64,000 nt of DNA from Dinghuibacter sp964544695 (GTDB lineage Bacteria > Bacteroidota > Bacteroidia > Chitinophagales > Chitinophagaceae). The notes beneath the pieces were generated by a model. It was given only the letters and a program-made list of their open reading frames with translations, was not told the DNA's origin and did no database searches. The stretch spans positions 25,805 through 89,804 of the forward strand of contig CAZJDB010000187.1 in the NCBI GenBank assembly GCA_964544695.1, read 5' to 3'. A program made the translations under genes and the position numbers. Shown piece by piece: positions 51,276 to 60,594 of the stretch. Each line of letters starts with the position of its first letter. The stretch's first letter is position 1.

Positions 51276-52358
51276 TTAAAGGTACTTTTCCCCTTTCTTC
51301 CTCTTTATTTCCGACACGTATTCTTTTATTTCCTGTTCCTTATCTTTCTTACAGATGAGCAGCACATCGTTGGTGTCCACGACAATAAAGTCTTCCAGTC
51401 CTTGTAGCAACAGCAACTTCTTCTCATCCGCCTGCACCATGCAATGTGTTGAATCGATGATCACGACGTTGCTGCCCACCACGGCATTCTCGAGGTAATC
51501 CTTTTCCAGGTTCTCATAAGCGCTGTTCCAGGTGCCCAGATCGCTCCAGCCGAACGAAGAAGGGATGACGTATACGTTATCCGCTTTTTCCATTATTCCG
51601 AAATCGATGGATATATTGGTGCACTGGGGGTAAATGCGTTCGATGGCCGCCTCTTCGCCCGGGGTATTGAATTCGGAAATCTCTCCCTGAAACAGGTCAT
51701 GCATTTCGGGCAGGTACTTTTCAAAAGCGGAAATGATATTTTTGACCTTCCAAACGAAAATACCCGCATTCCAGAGGAAGTCTCCACTAGCCAGAAACGT
51801 CTTGGCCAGGTCGAGGTTAGGTTTTTCCGTGAAGGTCTTCACCTTGTAAATGTTTTCCGCTGCGGCCAGGATGTCGTGTTGTATATATCCATATCCCGTA
51901 TTGGGATAGGTTGGTTTGATGCCCAGGGTGATGAAAGCATTCAGGTGATCCACGAAGTCCAGGGCCCTCATGCACACACGCTGGAAGTTGTCTTCGTCCT
52001 TGATCAAATGGTCGGCCGGGGCGCAAATCAGTTTGGCATCGGGGTTTGTCAGTGCCAGTTTGTAAGACGCGTAGGCAATGCAAGGCGCCGTGTTTTTCCG
52101 GGAAGGCTCGTAAAGTATGTTTTCGTGTCTGGCCGTCGGGAGTTGCCGCTTGATCAGCCCTTCATATTCCTTGGTCGTGACGATGAAAATATTTTCAGGG
52201 GGGATGAACCGTTGAAACCGGTTGTAGGTGCTTTGGATGAGGGTTTGCCCCTCATTGAGGATATCCAGGAATTGTTTGGGATGGCTCGTCCTGCTCTTGG
52301 GCCAGAACCGGCTTCCAATCCCGCCCGCCATGATCACCACGTAGTACTGATTGTTCAT
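51276..52358 (-). CDS. manC: Mannose-1-phosphate guanylyltransferase
   Basis: 360 residues. The nucleotidyltransferase signature is YYVVIMAGGIGSRFWPKSRT followed by HPKQFLDI. Further blocks are APADHLIKDEDNF, FTEKPNLDLAKTFLASGDFL (with the E-K-P sugar-binding motif), WNAGIFVWK and IDFGIMEKADNVYVIPSSFG. It makes GDP-mannose for glycans. There is no C-terminal isomerase domain, so it is the monofunctional form. It is followed on the operon by the sugar-phosphate isomerase gene upstream (11 bases). Confidence 0.92.
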   Translation of the reverse strand: MNNQYYVVIMAGGIGSRFWPKSRTSHPKQFLDILNEGQTLIQSTYNRFQRFIPPENIFIVTTKEYEGLIKRQLPTARHENILYEPSRKNTAPCIAYASYKLALTNPDAKLICAPADHLIKDEDNFQRVCMRALDFVDHLNAFITLGIKPTYPNTGYGYIQHDILAAAENIYKVKTFTEKPNLDLAKTFLASGDFLWNAGIFVWKVKNIISAFEKYLPEMHDLFQGEISEFNTPGEEAAIERIYPQCTNISIDFGIMEKADNVYVIPSSFGWSDLGTWNSAYENLEKDYLENAVVGSNVVIIDSTHCMVQADEKKLLLLQGLEDFIVVDTNDVLLICKKDKEQEIKEYVSEIKRKKGEKYL

Positions 52359-52369
52359 TTTTCCTTCTT

Positions 52370-53335
52370 TTAGATAAGGCCTTCCCTGATTAGATCGTGC
52401 AATTGTAGCACGCCAAGGTATTCATTGTTTTCGTTGGTCACGATTAATTGGGAGATATCAAATGTGCGCATGCGGTCCAGGGCCTCTACCGCCAGGGCTT
52501 CGGGTTGGATCACCTTGGGCTGTGATGTCATTATATCTTTGGCGTGGACATTTTCCAGCGAATTCGTGGTTTGCAGCATACGCCTCAGATCCCCGTCCGT
52601 GATCACACCCGCAAGACGATTGCCCTCTAAGACCGCCGTGACACCCAAACGCTTGGCGGATATCTCCAGGATCACTTCCTTGAGGCTGCTGTCCGGTTTC
52701 ACCACCGGCCGTTCGTTTTGGCCGAACAGGTCAGACACCCTCAGGTAAAGGCGCTTCCCAATTGTGCCACCGGGGTGGAACTTCGCAAAATCCTCACTGC
52801 TGAAGCCCCTCATTTCCATCAGGCATACCGCCAGGGCGTCTCCCATGACCAATTGTGCCGTGGTGCTGGTGGTGGGCGCCAGGTTGTTGGGACAGGCTTC
52901 CTGGTCCACCGTCGTATCGAGGACGAGGTCGGACTCGGTCGCCAGAAAAGAATCCCGGTTGCCCACCATCCCGATGAGCGTGTTGCCGAAATTCTTGATC
53001 AGGGGAACCAGCCACTTGATCTCCGGAGAATGCCCGCTTTTGCTGATGAGCATCACGATATCGTCGGGCTGCACCATGCCCAGGTCTCCGTGTATAGCAT
53101 CGGCAGCATGAAGGAAGATGGATGGAGTACCGGTGGAGTTGAAGGTGGCCACCAGCTTTTGTGCAATCAGGCCGCTTTTGCCCACGCCGCTGATCACAAA
53201 TCTGCCCTTGAGCTCAAGTAGCGCATTTACTGCGCGGTCGAAATCATCATCAACGAGAGCCCCCAGGCTCCTGATGGCGGCGGCTTCCATTTCTATGGTC
53301 CTGACAGCGATGCTACGTATCGACAATTTATCCAT
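52370..53335 (-). CDS. kdsD: Arabinose-5-phosphate isomerase (KpsF/GutQ family)
   Basis: 321 residues. A SIS domain (about 30-170: GRFVISGVGKSGLIAQKLVA, STGTPSIFLHAADAIHGDLG, PTTSTTAQLVMGDALA) is followed by two CBS domains (about 195-320, with LAGVITDGDLRRML). The family interconverts ribulose- and arabinose-5-phosphate for KDO synthesis in LPS. Its place before manC fits an envelope-sugar operon. Confidence 0.92.
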   Translation of the reverse strand: MDKLSIRSIAVRTIEMEAAAIRSLGALVDDDFDRAVNALLELKGRFVISGVGKSGLIAQKLVATFNSTGTPSIFLHAADAIHGDLGMVQPDDIVMLISKSGHSPEIKWLVPLIKNFGNTLIGMVGNRDSFLATESDLVLDTTVDQEACPNNLAPTTSTTAQLVMGDALAVCLMEMRGFSSEDFAKFHPGGTIGKRLYLRVSDLFGQNERPVVKPDSSLKEVILEISAKRLGVTAVLEGNRLAGVITDGDLRRMLQTTNSLENVHAKDIMTSQPKVIQPEALAVEALDRMRTFDISQLIVTNENNEYLGVLQLHDLIREGLI

Positions 53336-53521
53336 TGTATAAGTGGGACAAAAATATTATATTCAGGTGGAAAGTGCCCCTTTTTCAGTAACTTCGTTCC
53401 CCCAAAAGGCCGACCACCGTCCTTTAACATTTTTAACATTTTTGCATACCTCTAACAACGTCCAGATCGCTACCTAACACCAGCAAGAAGTTGTTTTGAA
53501 AATCGAAGTGAAGGAAGCATT

Positions 53522-55768
53522 ATGGCAACAGCAAAAAAAACAGCCCCGGGCGCCCGGATCAAACCTGCGCCCACCAATGGTAAATTAAAGGCATCGCTTC
53601 AGGAGTATTTCGGATTCAACCAATTCAAGGGAAATCAGGAAGCCATCATAGAAAGTTTGCTTTCTGGAAAAGATACTTTTGTCATCAAACCCACCGGAGG
53701 CGGCAAAAGCCTCTGTTATCAACTGCCCGCCCTTCTCAGCGAGGGTGTCGCCATCATCGTCTCTCCCCTGATTGCCCTGATGAAGAACCAGGTTGACCTG
53801 GTCCGTGGATACAGCAGCAAGGACGACGTCGCCCATTTCCTGAACTCATCCCTGAGCAAAACCCAGCAAAAGGTAGTGATGAGCGACCTCCTTGAAGGGA
53901 AGACGAAAATGCTCTATGTCGCCCCCGAAACCCTGACCAAGGCCGAAAACCTTGAATTTTTCAGCGAACTCCCCATTTCCTTTTTTGCCGTGGACGAAGC
54001 CCACTGCATTTCGGAATGGGGCCACGATTTCAGGCCCGAATACCGGCGCCTCAGGGAAATGATGGATCGCATCAGCGAACACGTGCCCGTCATCGCCCTT
54101 ACCGCCACCGCTACCCCCAAAGTGCAGAGCGACATCATCAAGAACCTCGGTCTGCGCAACCCGGCCATCTTTATTTCCTCCTTCAACCGGCCAAATCTTT
54201 ATTATGAGATTCAGCCTAAGGTAAAGAAGGAGCAAACCATAAAAAGCATCGTCAAGTTCATCTCCCAAAACAAAGGTAAGAGCGGGATCATCTATACCCT
54301 GAACCGCAAAACCACCGAAGAACTGGCGGACATGCTCATGGCCAACAGCATCAAGGCCGTCGCCTATCACGCCGGCCTGGACGCAAAGCTCCGCGCCGAC
54401 CGTCAGGACCAATTCCTGAATGAAGACGTGCAAGTGATCGTCGCCACCATCGCTTTCGGGATGGGAATCGACAAGCCGGACATCCGCTACGTCATACACT
54501 ATAACATTCCCAAGTCGATAGAAAACTACTACCAGGAAACAGGCAGGGCCGGACGGGATGGCATGGAAGGGAAGTGCATTCTCTACTACAGCCACGCGGA
54601 CGTGACCAAGCTGGAACACTTCATGAGGGACAAACCCCTCAGCGAGCGTGAGGTTGGCGGCCAACTGATCGGTGAAACCGTGGCCTATGCGGAAAGTGGC
54701 GTTTGCCGCCGGAAAATCCTCATGAGCTACTTCGGGGAAGGCTATCCCGATGAAAACTGTGGCCACTGCGACAACTGCCTCCACCCCGGCGAAAAGATAG
54801 AAGCCAAAGAGTACGCCGTGCGCGTCCTCCAGGTCATCCGCGCCCTCAATGAAAGTTTCGCCTCCGATTATGTATTCCTCATCCTCCAGGGAACCGCAAC
54901 CCCCCAGGTCGTCATGTACCGCCACGACCAACTCAAGGAATTCGGGATCGGGAAAGACCAGGCCCAACATTTCTGGAACTCCCTGATCCATCAACTCATA
55001 CTGGCAGGGTTGCTCCAAAAGGACATAGAAGAATACGGCGTCCTCAAACTAACACGGAAGGGAGAACAATTCCTGAAGAAGCCCTCCGCCTTCCCCATCA
55101 TCATAAACAACCTTTTCGAAGACGCCAACGCCGACGACGACGAAGGCAGTGAAGGCGGCGCCACCCCCATGGTCGCCGACGAAAAGCTTTTCGAGATGCT
55201 CAAGGAAGTCCGCCTCTCCGAAGCCCGCAAGAAAAACCTCCCCCCCTTCGTGATCTTCCTGGAAAACTCCCTCCAGGACATGGCCACCATGTACCCCATC
55301 ACCCTCGAAGAACTCGAAAAGATCCAGGGCTGCAGCAAAGGCAAAGCCATCCGTTACGGAAAGCCCTTCATCAGCCTCATCGCCCGGTACGTCGAAGAAC
55401 ACAACATCGAGCGTCCCGATGACTTCGTCGTCAAAAGCGTCGTCAATAAGAACAACAACAAAGTCTACATCATCCAGCAAACCGACAAACGCATTTCTCT
55501 GGAAACCATCGCCAAAAACAAGGACCTGCGCCTCGATGCTCTCCTTGAAGAGATGGAAACCATAGCAGCCAGCGGCACCAAACTCAAGTTGGATTATGCC
55601 ATAGACGAACTCCTCGACGAAACCGAACAGGAAGAAATCATCGACTACTTCAAAGGCTGCCAAACGTCCTCCCTTCAGGTAGCCCAGGAAGAGCTTGCCG
55701 ACGGCAACTACACCTGGGAGCAGCTCAAGCTGATGCGCATTAAATTCCTTTGTGAGTATGGAAATTAG
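53522..55768 (+). CDS. recQ: ATP-dependent DNA helicase RecQ
   Basis: 748 residues. Walker A is FVIKPTGGGKSLCYQLPALL, the DEAH box and aromatic loop FAVDEAHCISEWGHDFRPEY, and motif VI YYQETGRAGRDG. The RQC zinc site uses CRRKILMSYF and CGHCDNCLHPG, then a winged helix and HRDC domain (about 525-600, TLEELEKIQGCSKGKAIRYG). It has an extra C-terminal domain of about 120 residues common in Bacteroidota RecQ. It unwinds DNA in recombination repair. Confidence 0.95.
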   Translation: MATAKKTAPGARIKPAPTNGKLKASLQEYFGFNQFKGNQEAIIESLLSGKDTFVIKPTGGGKSLCYQLPALLSEGVAIIVSPLIALMKNQVDLVRGYSSKDDVAHFLNSSLSKTQQKVVMSDLLEGKTKMLYVAPETLTKAENLEFFSELPISFFAVDEAHCISEWGHDFRPEYRRLREMMDRISEHVPVIALTATATPKVQSDIIKNLGLRNPAIFISSFNRPNLYYEIQPKVKKEQTIKSIVKFISQNKGKSGIIYTLNRKTTEELADMLMANSIKAVAYHAGLDAKLRADRQDQFLNEDVQVIVATIAFGMGIDKPDIRYVIHYNIPKSIENYYQETGRAGRDGMEGKCILYYSHADVTKLEHFMRDKPLSEREVGGQLIGETVAYAESGVCRRKILMSYFGEGYPDENCGHCDNCLHPGEKIEAKEYAVRVLQVIRALNESFASDYVFLILQGTATPQVVMYRHDQLKEFGIGKDQAQHFWNSLIHQLILAGLLQKDIEEYGVLKLTRKGEQFLKKPSAFPIIINNLFEDANADDDEGSEGGATPMVADEKLFEMLKEVRLSEARKKNLPPFVIFLENSLQDMATMYPITLEELEKIQGCSKGKAIRYGKPFISLIARYVEEHNIERPDDFVVKSVVNKNNNKVYIIQQTDKRISLETIAKNKDLRLDALLEEMETIAASGTKLKLDYAIDELLDETEQEEIIDYFKGCQTSSLQVAQEELADGNYTWEQLKLMRIKFLCEYGN

Positions 55769-55797
55769 CCATATATTTGCCACCCAAATATTTCGCT

Positions 55798-55870
55798 GGT
55801 GCGGTAGCTCAGTTGGTAGAGCAAAGGACTGAAAATCCTTGTGTCGGCGGTTCGATCCCGCCCCACACCA
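55798..55870 (+). tRNA. tRNA-Phe (anticodon GAA)
   Basis: 73 bases: GGTGCGGTAGCTCAGTTGGT start, anticodon arm AAGGA-CTGAAAA-TCCTT (anticodon GAA), T arm GGCGGTTCGATCCCGCC and 3' strand CCACACC-A. The acceptor stem has one C-A mismatch at the fifth pair. No CCA encoded. Directly followed by a terminator and the AT-rich restriction-modification pair. Confidence 0.92.
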
Positions 55871-55879
55871 CAGAAAATG

Positions 55880-55912
55880 AAGCAGTTGTAAAGCAACTGC
55901 TTTATTATTTTA
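55880..55912 (+). terminator. Terminator of tRNA-Phe
   Basis: The 9-bp stem AAGCAGTTG (55880-55888) / CAACTGCTT (55894-55902) has loop TAAAG, then TATTATTTTAG. It may also end the restriction endonuclease gene from the other side. Confidence 0.8.
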
Positions 55913-55913
55913 G

Positions 55914-56525
55914 TCAGGGCTCGATACCCAGCATCAGAACTGGAACAGGGGGATTTGTCCGGCCGTGTCTCAAGACGTTGTGTACTTCCTTTTCAAACCA
56001 GGAAATACCGGACGACATTCTTTGCTGCATGGCCTTTGTCGGAAGAATTTCGATTCCGGCATCGATGATCGATGCGTTGTAGAAGGAGAGATGCTTTACA
56101 AATAAATCATAGGTTACAGCGAAGTATTTCCCGAGCTGCACTTCGATGGCAATTTTATTCTTTACAAAATCTGTCTGATTGTAGGAGTCGTGAAGTGGAA
56201 GCTTCAACTTAGTCAATAATTTCTTTTGTTCGTCGTACTCCAGGGATTCGAGTTGCTTTACAACATCCGGGTCGGTAGATACGAAGAAATCCCGCCTGGT
56301 ATCTTTCCATCCATAAGTAATGAGTTTTTCTTTAAAGGCAATATTTAAGGTGGAGGGATTGAAGAGTACATGCCCCATCTTTGTCTTTTCTGCTGAGACT
56401 TTTGTCAAATGATCTTCCGCCTTAATATCCTCAATGACGCTTAATATCTCCTTATAGGTCTTGTGGTGATGGACTATTAAAAACTCCCTGGCATTTAAGT
56501 GGTTGTATTCCTGGGCGATTTTCAT
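55914..56525 (-). CDS. Type II restriction endonuclease, BglII/BstYI-like
   Basis: 203 residues. The core QTDFVKNKIAIEVQLGKYFA holds Asp119, Glu128 and Gln130; the 9- and 2-residue spacing equals that of the BglII catalytic residues (Asp84, Glu93, Gln95, from memory). VTYDLFVKHLSFYNASIIDA then continues the BglII-like fold. Recognition of a GATC-centred site such as RGATCY is plausible for the family but not proven. The start overlaps the methyltransferase stop by 4 bases. AT-rich compared with neighbours, a sign of transfer. Confidence 0.8.
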   Translation of the reverse strand: MKIAQEYNHLNAREFLIVHHHKTYKEILSVIEDIKAEDHLTKVSAEKTKMGHVLFNPSTLNIAFKEKLITYGWKDTRRDFFVSTDPDVVKQLESLEYDEQKKLLTKLKLPLHDSYNQTDFVKNKIAIEVQLGKYFAVTYDLFVKHLSFYNASIIDAGIEILPTKAMQQRMSSGISWFEKEVHNVLRHGRTNPPVPVLMLGIEP

Positions 56526-57427
56526 TGCAATTGTCTATTTAATTCCCATTCTTTGGGAACTCTCGCCACCTTATCATTTTCAGATGGGACGTGAATCTTT
56601 TTATTGATCGGCCTGGTCTTTATTGTTCCTGCCTCTAATGCCTTAACCCTGTCCTTAGTAATTTGACAATATTCCTTTTCCCGTTCAATGCCGATCGCAT
56701 TTCTATCGTTCTTCAGGGCACCGATTATCGTAGATCCTGCCCCAGAGAACGGATCCAAGACCCAGCTGTCCTCACTTGACAATGCCAAAACGCAGCGCTC
56801 GACGAGTTCTATTGGGAATTGGCAAGGATGGCTTGTTTTTTCAGGGTGATTGGACTTCACATTGGGGATATTCCATAGAAGGGTATCGAAATCCTGTACG
56901 ATGACTTCCCAAATATCGCTAGGGTTTTTGCCTAAAGGATTACCCGAAGGCTCCCCCCTTTTAGAACCCTTGAAATGTCTCTTGCCCGGATATTTGGAGG
57001 GCACGCGAACGTCGTTTAGATTGAAGATGTATTCATCCGTTTTACTAAACCACAAAATCGTTTCATACCTACCGGAAAACCTTTTACTCGCGTGCAACCC
57101 GTGCCCAAAATGCCAAATTATCCGATTCCTCAATTTTAACCCGTATTTCTTGAATATCTGGTAGTAATAAATATCCAGGGGGAACACTTCGCCACTATTT
57201 ATATAATTACCCACTTGCCAGCAAAGGTTCCCCTTGTCCGATAAGGTTCTCACTAGTTCTTTAATGATCTCTTCCTGTGTAGCCAGATATTTTTCAATGG
57301 ATGTTTTCGTTTCATAGGACTTGCCAATATTGTAAGGAGGTGAAGTGAGGATGAGATCGAATTTTCCTCCTTCTATTTTCTTCATTTCTTTGAGGGCGTC
57401 TCCATTCTTGATCGAGTGATTTTTCAT
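56522..57427 (-). CDS. DNA methyltransferase of the type II system, beta class
   Basis: 301 residues from the ATG at 57427 (MKNHSIKNGDALKEM); a start ten codons upstream overlaps the next gene and is less likely. Motif IV is DLILTSPPYNIGKSYE near the N-terminus. Motif I, DPFSGAGSTIIGAL, comes near residue 230, so the order is that of beta-class enzymes. The S-P-P-Y form is typical of N4-cytosine methylation. It protects the host from the overlapping endonuclease gene product. Confidence 0.88.
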   Translation of the reverse strand: MKNHSIKNGDALKEMKKIEGGKFDLILTSPPYNIGKSYETKTSIEKYLATQEEIIKELVRTLSDKGNLCWQVGNYINSGEVFPLDIYYYQIFKKYGLKLRNRIIWHFGHGLHASKRFSGRYETILWFSKTDEYIFNLNDVRVPSKYPGKRHFKGSKRGEPSGNPLGKNPSDIWEVIVQDFDTLLWNIPNVKSNHPEKTSHPCQFPIELVERCVLALSSEDSWVLDPFSGAGSTIIGALKNDRNAIGIEREKEYCQITKDRVKALEAGTIKTRPINKKIHVPSENDKVARVPKEWELNRQLQ

Positions 57428-57444
57428 ATAGTAAAGATATATAT

Positions 57445-58062
57445 TCACCCTTTCCAAACCTCATACGCCTTCTCCACATTCCCCTCCAAGATATCCTCGG
57501 CCTCCAGCACGAGCATATCCATGCGCGATCGCTTTGCCAGCGACTCCAGGCTTTCCTGCTCTTTGACATAATAAGCATGCACAGCTTCGGGGCTATTTCC
57601 GTATGGCTTTTGATATTGGCTGAAATAAAGGGGGTCGCTTCCGCGCTCGACGATGAGTCTTTGCCAAAGGGTTTCGGGCCGGGCTCTGAGGAAGACCAGC
57701 TGAACCCCCCAGTCGGCCAGCCTTCGGTCCACGTAGCCCATTTCAGACCAGGTCAACGTGCCGGGGCGGAAAACCTGTGTTAGGTGCAAGGTATCCAGCA
57801 ACGCAAAAAAGGTGAACCACTTCCGGGGCGTCCATTCTTCGTTTTCCCAGGTCAGCATGGATAGGATTTTGCGCAGATGGGCGCGGTGTTCCTTTTTCCC
57901 AAGGCGCTCATTAACCAGCGGGAAATAGGTGTAGGCCTGGCTCAGGTGCAGAAGCGTCCTGGGTCGGTCTTCTTCCAGGAGGTGCTTGCGGAGCAGGTGT
58001 TTGATCAGCGTGGACTTCCCGACTCCGGAGGTGCCCTCCACCAGCAGCATTCGCGCGTTCAT
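57445..58062 (-). CDS. P-loop kinase-like ATPase
   Basis: 205 residues. Walker A is MLLVEGTSGVGKSTLIKHLL, then WTPRKWFTFFALLDTL, a Walker B-like strand with TLTWSEMGYVDRRLADWG and VQLVFLRARPETLWQRLIVE with Arg residues like the lid of nucleoside/nucleotide kinases. The overall plan resembles thymidylate or deoxynucleoside kinases, but the substrate cannot be assigned. GC-rich host gene; it marks the outer boundary of the restriction-modification insert. Confidence 0.7.
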   Translation of the reverse strand: MNARMLLVEGTSGVGKSTLIKHLLRKHLLEEDRPRTLLHLSQAYTYFPLVNERLGKKEHRAHLRKILSMLTWENEEWTPRKWFTFFALLDTLHLTQVFRPGTLTWSEMGYVDRRLADWGVQLVFLRARPETLWQRLIVERGSDPLYFSQYQKPYGNSPEAVHAYYVKEQESLESLAKRSRMDMLVLEAEDILEGNVEKAYEVWKG

Positions 58063-58074
58063 ATTAACCGGGTG

Positions 58075-58461
58075 TTAGACGCCTTCGTCCTCCGCGAAAG
58101 TCAGGACGTAATTGTTATTGTCCGTGATGGAAAATTCGGTGGCACCATAAAAGGTCTTTTTCAAGCCGTGAAGTACGACGACCTTGTCTTTAATCCGGGC
58201 AAAAAGGTCCCGTATCCCTTTGACGTTGATGTACAACAGCAGGGAACCACCGTTTTCCCTGCGGACAGGAGCCAGGTCGGCGCCCAGGCTATCGAAGGTT
58301 TGGAACATCACGGTGACTTGGCCGGCCTTCATCATGGCCCAGACCATGGGACCCTGTCCGGCTTCGGGGACCGTCATAACGACCTGAAAGCCGAGTGTCT
58401 CATAAAAGTCAATGGTGGCGTGCATATCGCGCACGAAAAAGTTGGGGGAGAGTGATTCCAT
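58075..58461 (-). CDS. VOC (glyoxalase/bleomycin resistance) family protein
   Basis: 128 residues in two beta-alpha-beta-beta-beta halves: SPNFFVRDMHATIDFYETLG and FQVV in the first, GGSLLLYINVKGIRDLFARI with KKTFYGATEFSITDNNNYVL in the second. This is the standard VOC plan with a closing F-A-E/D. Metal-dependent binding or dioxygenase/isomerase function is possible. 12 bases before the kinase gene on the same strand. Confidence 0.85.
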   Translation of the reverse strand: MESLSPNFFVRDMHATIDFYETLGFQVVMTVPEAGQGPMVWAMMKAGQVTVMFQTFDSLGADLAPVRRENGGSLLLYINVKGIRDLFARIKDKVVVLHGLKKTFYGATEFSITDNNNYVLTFAEDEGV

Positions 58462-58545
58462 AAAAATGATTGGGGGACCAAAATACTAAATATTTTAGTA
58501 ATTATGCAAATTATTTTAGCGGCCAAATGAAAGGCGCGCCGACCT

Positions 58546-58553
58546 TACCTTTG
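58546..58553 (+). promoter_or_regulatory. -7 box of the GT2 gene
   Basis: TACCTTTG fits the consensus and ends 6 bases before ATG 58560, which makes 58560 the natural start and implies a leaderless transcript. Confidence 0.6.
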
Positions 58554-58559
58554 CGGCTC

Positions 58560-59267
58560 ATGATTCTATCCATCATCATCCCGGCCTATAACGAAGAAAG
58601 GACCATTACGACAATCCTGGACAAGGTTAGGGCTGTGGAGCTTACAGGCGGTATTCGAAAGGAAATCATCGTGGTTAACGACTGCTCAAAAGATAAGACG
58701 GAAGAGGTGTTGCTCGCCTACATCGAGACCCATGACTCCTCACTCAGATATATCCGCCACGAGCGTAATCAGGGCAAAGGCGCGGCCATTCATTCGGGCA
58801 TCAAGGCGGCCACTGGGGATTTTATCCTCGTCCAGGACGCCGACCTGGAATATGATCCTTCCGAATACAATATTCTCCTAAAGCCCCTGAGAGACGGTGT
58901 GGCGGACGTGGTGTTCGGGAGCCGTTTCATGGGAGGCAAACCGCATCGCATCCTGTTTTTCTGGCACAGCATCGGAAACGCCTTCCTGACCTTCCTGAGC
59001 AATATGTTCAATAACCTGAACCTGACGGATATGGAGACTTGCTATAAGTGCTTCAAGTCAGAATACCTCAAAGGCCTGGACCTGAGGGAAAAGCGTTTTG
59101 GCTTTGAGCCCGAGGTGACGGCGAAAATCGCAAAAGTGCCGAAAATCAGGATTTATGAAGTAGGCATATCCTATTATGGCCGTACCTATGAGGAGGGAAA
59201 GAAGATCAACTGGAGGGACGGCCTTCGCGCTATCTATTGCATCGTCAAGTATTCGTTTGTGAATTAG
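58560..59267 (+). CDS. Family 2 glycosyltransferase (DPM1-like)
   Basis: 235 residues from MILSIIIPAYNEERTITTIL. VVNDCSKDKTEEVL and the D-x-D region VQDADLEYDPSEY with the following GSRFMGGKPHR are typical of dolichyl/polyprenyl-phosphate sugar synthases of GT2. No C-terminal membrane helices, as in the DPM1 short form. It likely loads a sugar onto a lipid carrier in the inner membrane. Its end overlaps the convergent outer-membrane protein gene by 4 bases. Confidence 0.88.
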   Translation: MILSIIIPAYNEERTITTILDKVRAVELTGGIRKEIIVVNDCSKDKTEEVLLAYIETHDSSLRYIRHERNQGKGAAIHSGIKAATGDFILVQDADLEYDPSEYNILLKPLRDGVADVVFGSRFMGGKPHRILFFWHSIGNAFLTFLSNMFNNLNLTDMETCYKCFKSEYLKGLDLREKRFGFEPEVTAKIAKVPKIRIYEVGISYYGRTYEEGKKINWRDGLRAIYCIVKYSFVN

Positions 59268-60472
59268 AACACCTCCCCGAGGTTCACCGCAAACCCCTTG
59301 GACCCATCGTTGCCAATCCCATAATCCACGCAAATATTCGCGCCTGAGTGTTTATTGAGCTTTAGGCGGATGCCAAGCCCATAGCCAGGTGCGAGGGCAT
59401 TATAGTGACTGGCCAGATCCTTCTTGAAGGACTCCACGTTGACGAAAACGACGGCCCCGAACAGGCCGTTGCGGGAAATCGTGAAACGGTCCTCGCCTTC
59501 CAGGTAGGTCATATCTGCGCCTCGGAACCGTCCCTGGATGTACCCCCGGCCCGTATTAAAATTATCATCCCAGCCAGTGCTGGGTAATAACAAATAAGGC
59601 GGCTTTCCCCCCGTAGTGAGCCAGTTGAAGCTCCAAAAGGCCAGTATATTCCGGTGATCCGGCCGGAGGCTGAAATACTTTCGTACGTCGATCTGCGTCA
59701 TCGACCAGTTGTTGTCGCTTCCCATAAACACATAGCTTGGGTGGTATACAACATTCACGTACCATCCGTTATAGGCGTTGATCGGGTTGATCCGGTTGTC
59801 GAACACCAACCGTGCCGCGGGGCCCGAGGCCTGCACCGTTTTGGTCAGCCCGTACTTTTCAAAGCTTGTCACCACACCTTGTGGAGGGTCTACTTCACGG
59901 ACATTCCAGAAATAGTCATAGTAATATCCCAGCCCGACATACAAGTTTCTGGCTACGTTCCTCAGTATGGACGTGTGCACTTTGATATAGGAAAAGTCGA
60001 TCGTATACCCATCCGAATACTGCGTATGCCCTCCGAGCCCGAAGGTTGTGGAGGGATATTTCATATAGCGCCAGTCGGCAATGATGTTGTATTTATTGCC
60101 CTTGGTCCAGATGTCGGCGAGTATGGGGGCAATGATCTGATTGTACTGAGAATACGTTACACTGGTAGCAACATCGGACACCTTAGATTTGGTCATTTCC
60201 CCCGTATAGAAGGCCAGGTTATCGCTCATGACGGCTGCAAATCCGGTTTGAAGCGTGTAGCCGGCAGCAGGGAAAGGGGCGTTGTGGAATTTCTGTTCCT
60301 CTCTGGGCGCAGCGTTTTTATTGAACAACTGGTGATAAACGTCGATCAGGTCCTTCTGCCTGGCTTCCCTCAAGGAGTCGGTAACCTTTTGGAGAGAGTC
60401 GCTCTTTTGCGCGAGGCAATTAAGGGAAAAAGAGGTAAGGAAGCAGGAAAAGAGGAAGGTATGGGTTTTCAA
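59264..60472 (-). CDS. BamA/TamA-like (D15) outer-membrane protein
   Basis: 402 residues. A signal peptide (MKTHTFLFSCFLTSFSLNCL-AQ) is followed by a short helix and then beta strands through to the terminal Phe. The segment NTGRGYIQGRFRGADMTYLE with RFTISRNGLFGAVVFVN and GYGLGIRLKLNK is the C-terminal D15/surface-antigen pattern. No POTRA domains, so it is the short barrel-only form; function unknown. Confidence 0.8.
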   Translation of the reverse strand: MKTHTFLFSCFLTSFSLNCLAQKSDSLQKVTDSLREARQKDLIDVYHQLFNKNAAPREEQKFHNAPFPAAGYTLQTGFAAVMSDNLAFYTGEMTKSKVSDVATSVTYSQYNQIIAPILADIWTKGNKYNIIADWRYMKYPSTTFGLGGHTQYSDGYTIDFSYIKVHTSILRNVARNLYVGLGYYYDYFWNVREVDPPQGVVTSFEKYGLTKTVQASGPAARLVFDNRINPINAYNGWYVNVVYHPSYVFMGSDNNWSMTQIDVRKYFSLRPDHRNILAFWSFNWLTTGGKPPYLLLPSTGWDDNFNTGRGYIQGRFRGADMTYLEGEDRFTISRNGLFGAVVFVNVESFKKDLASHYNALAPGYGLGIRLKLNKHSGANICVDYGIGNDGSKGFAVNLGEVF

Positions 60473-60594
60473 ATGCGCTTAATAAGAGATGTAGAAATCA
60501 GGAGATAAAAGTAAGGCCGGATTCGGATTAGTCGTCCAGGTAAGAAGGCTGAATTAACATATTGTTTGTTTTTTGGTTAATTTAAAGTATCCCA

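Noticed and set aside
53846..55018. Minus-strand frame of 390 codons
   Set aside because: Shadow of recQ; the sequence is a low-complexity mix without domain signatures.
57430..57470. Second att site matching tRNA-Phe beyond the restriction-modification genes
   Set aside because: No copy of the tRNA-Phe 3' end was found there, so integrase-mediated insertion of that pair is not supported.
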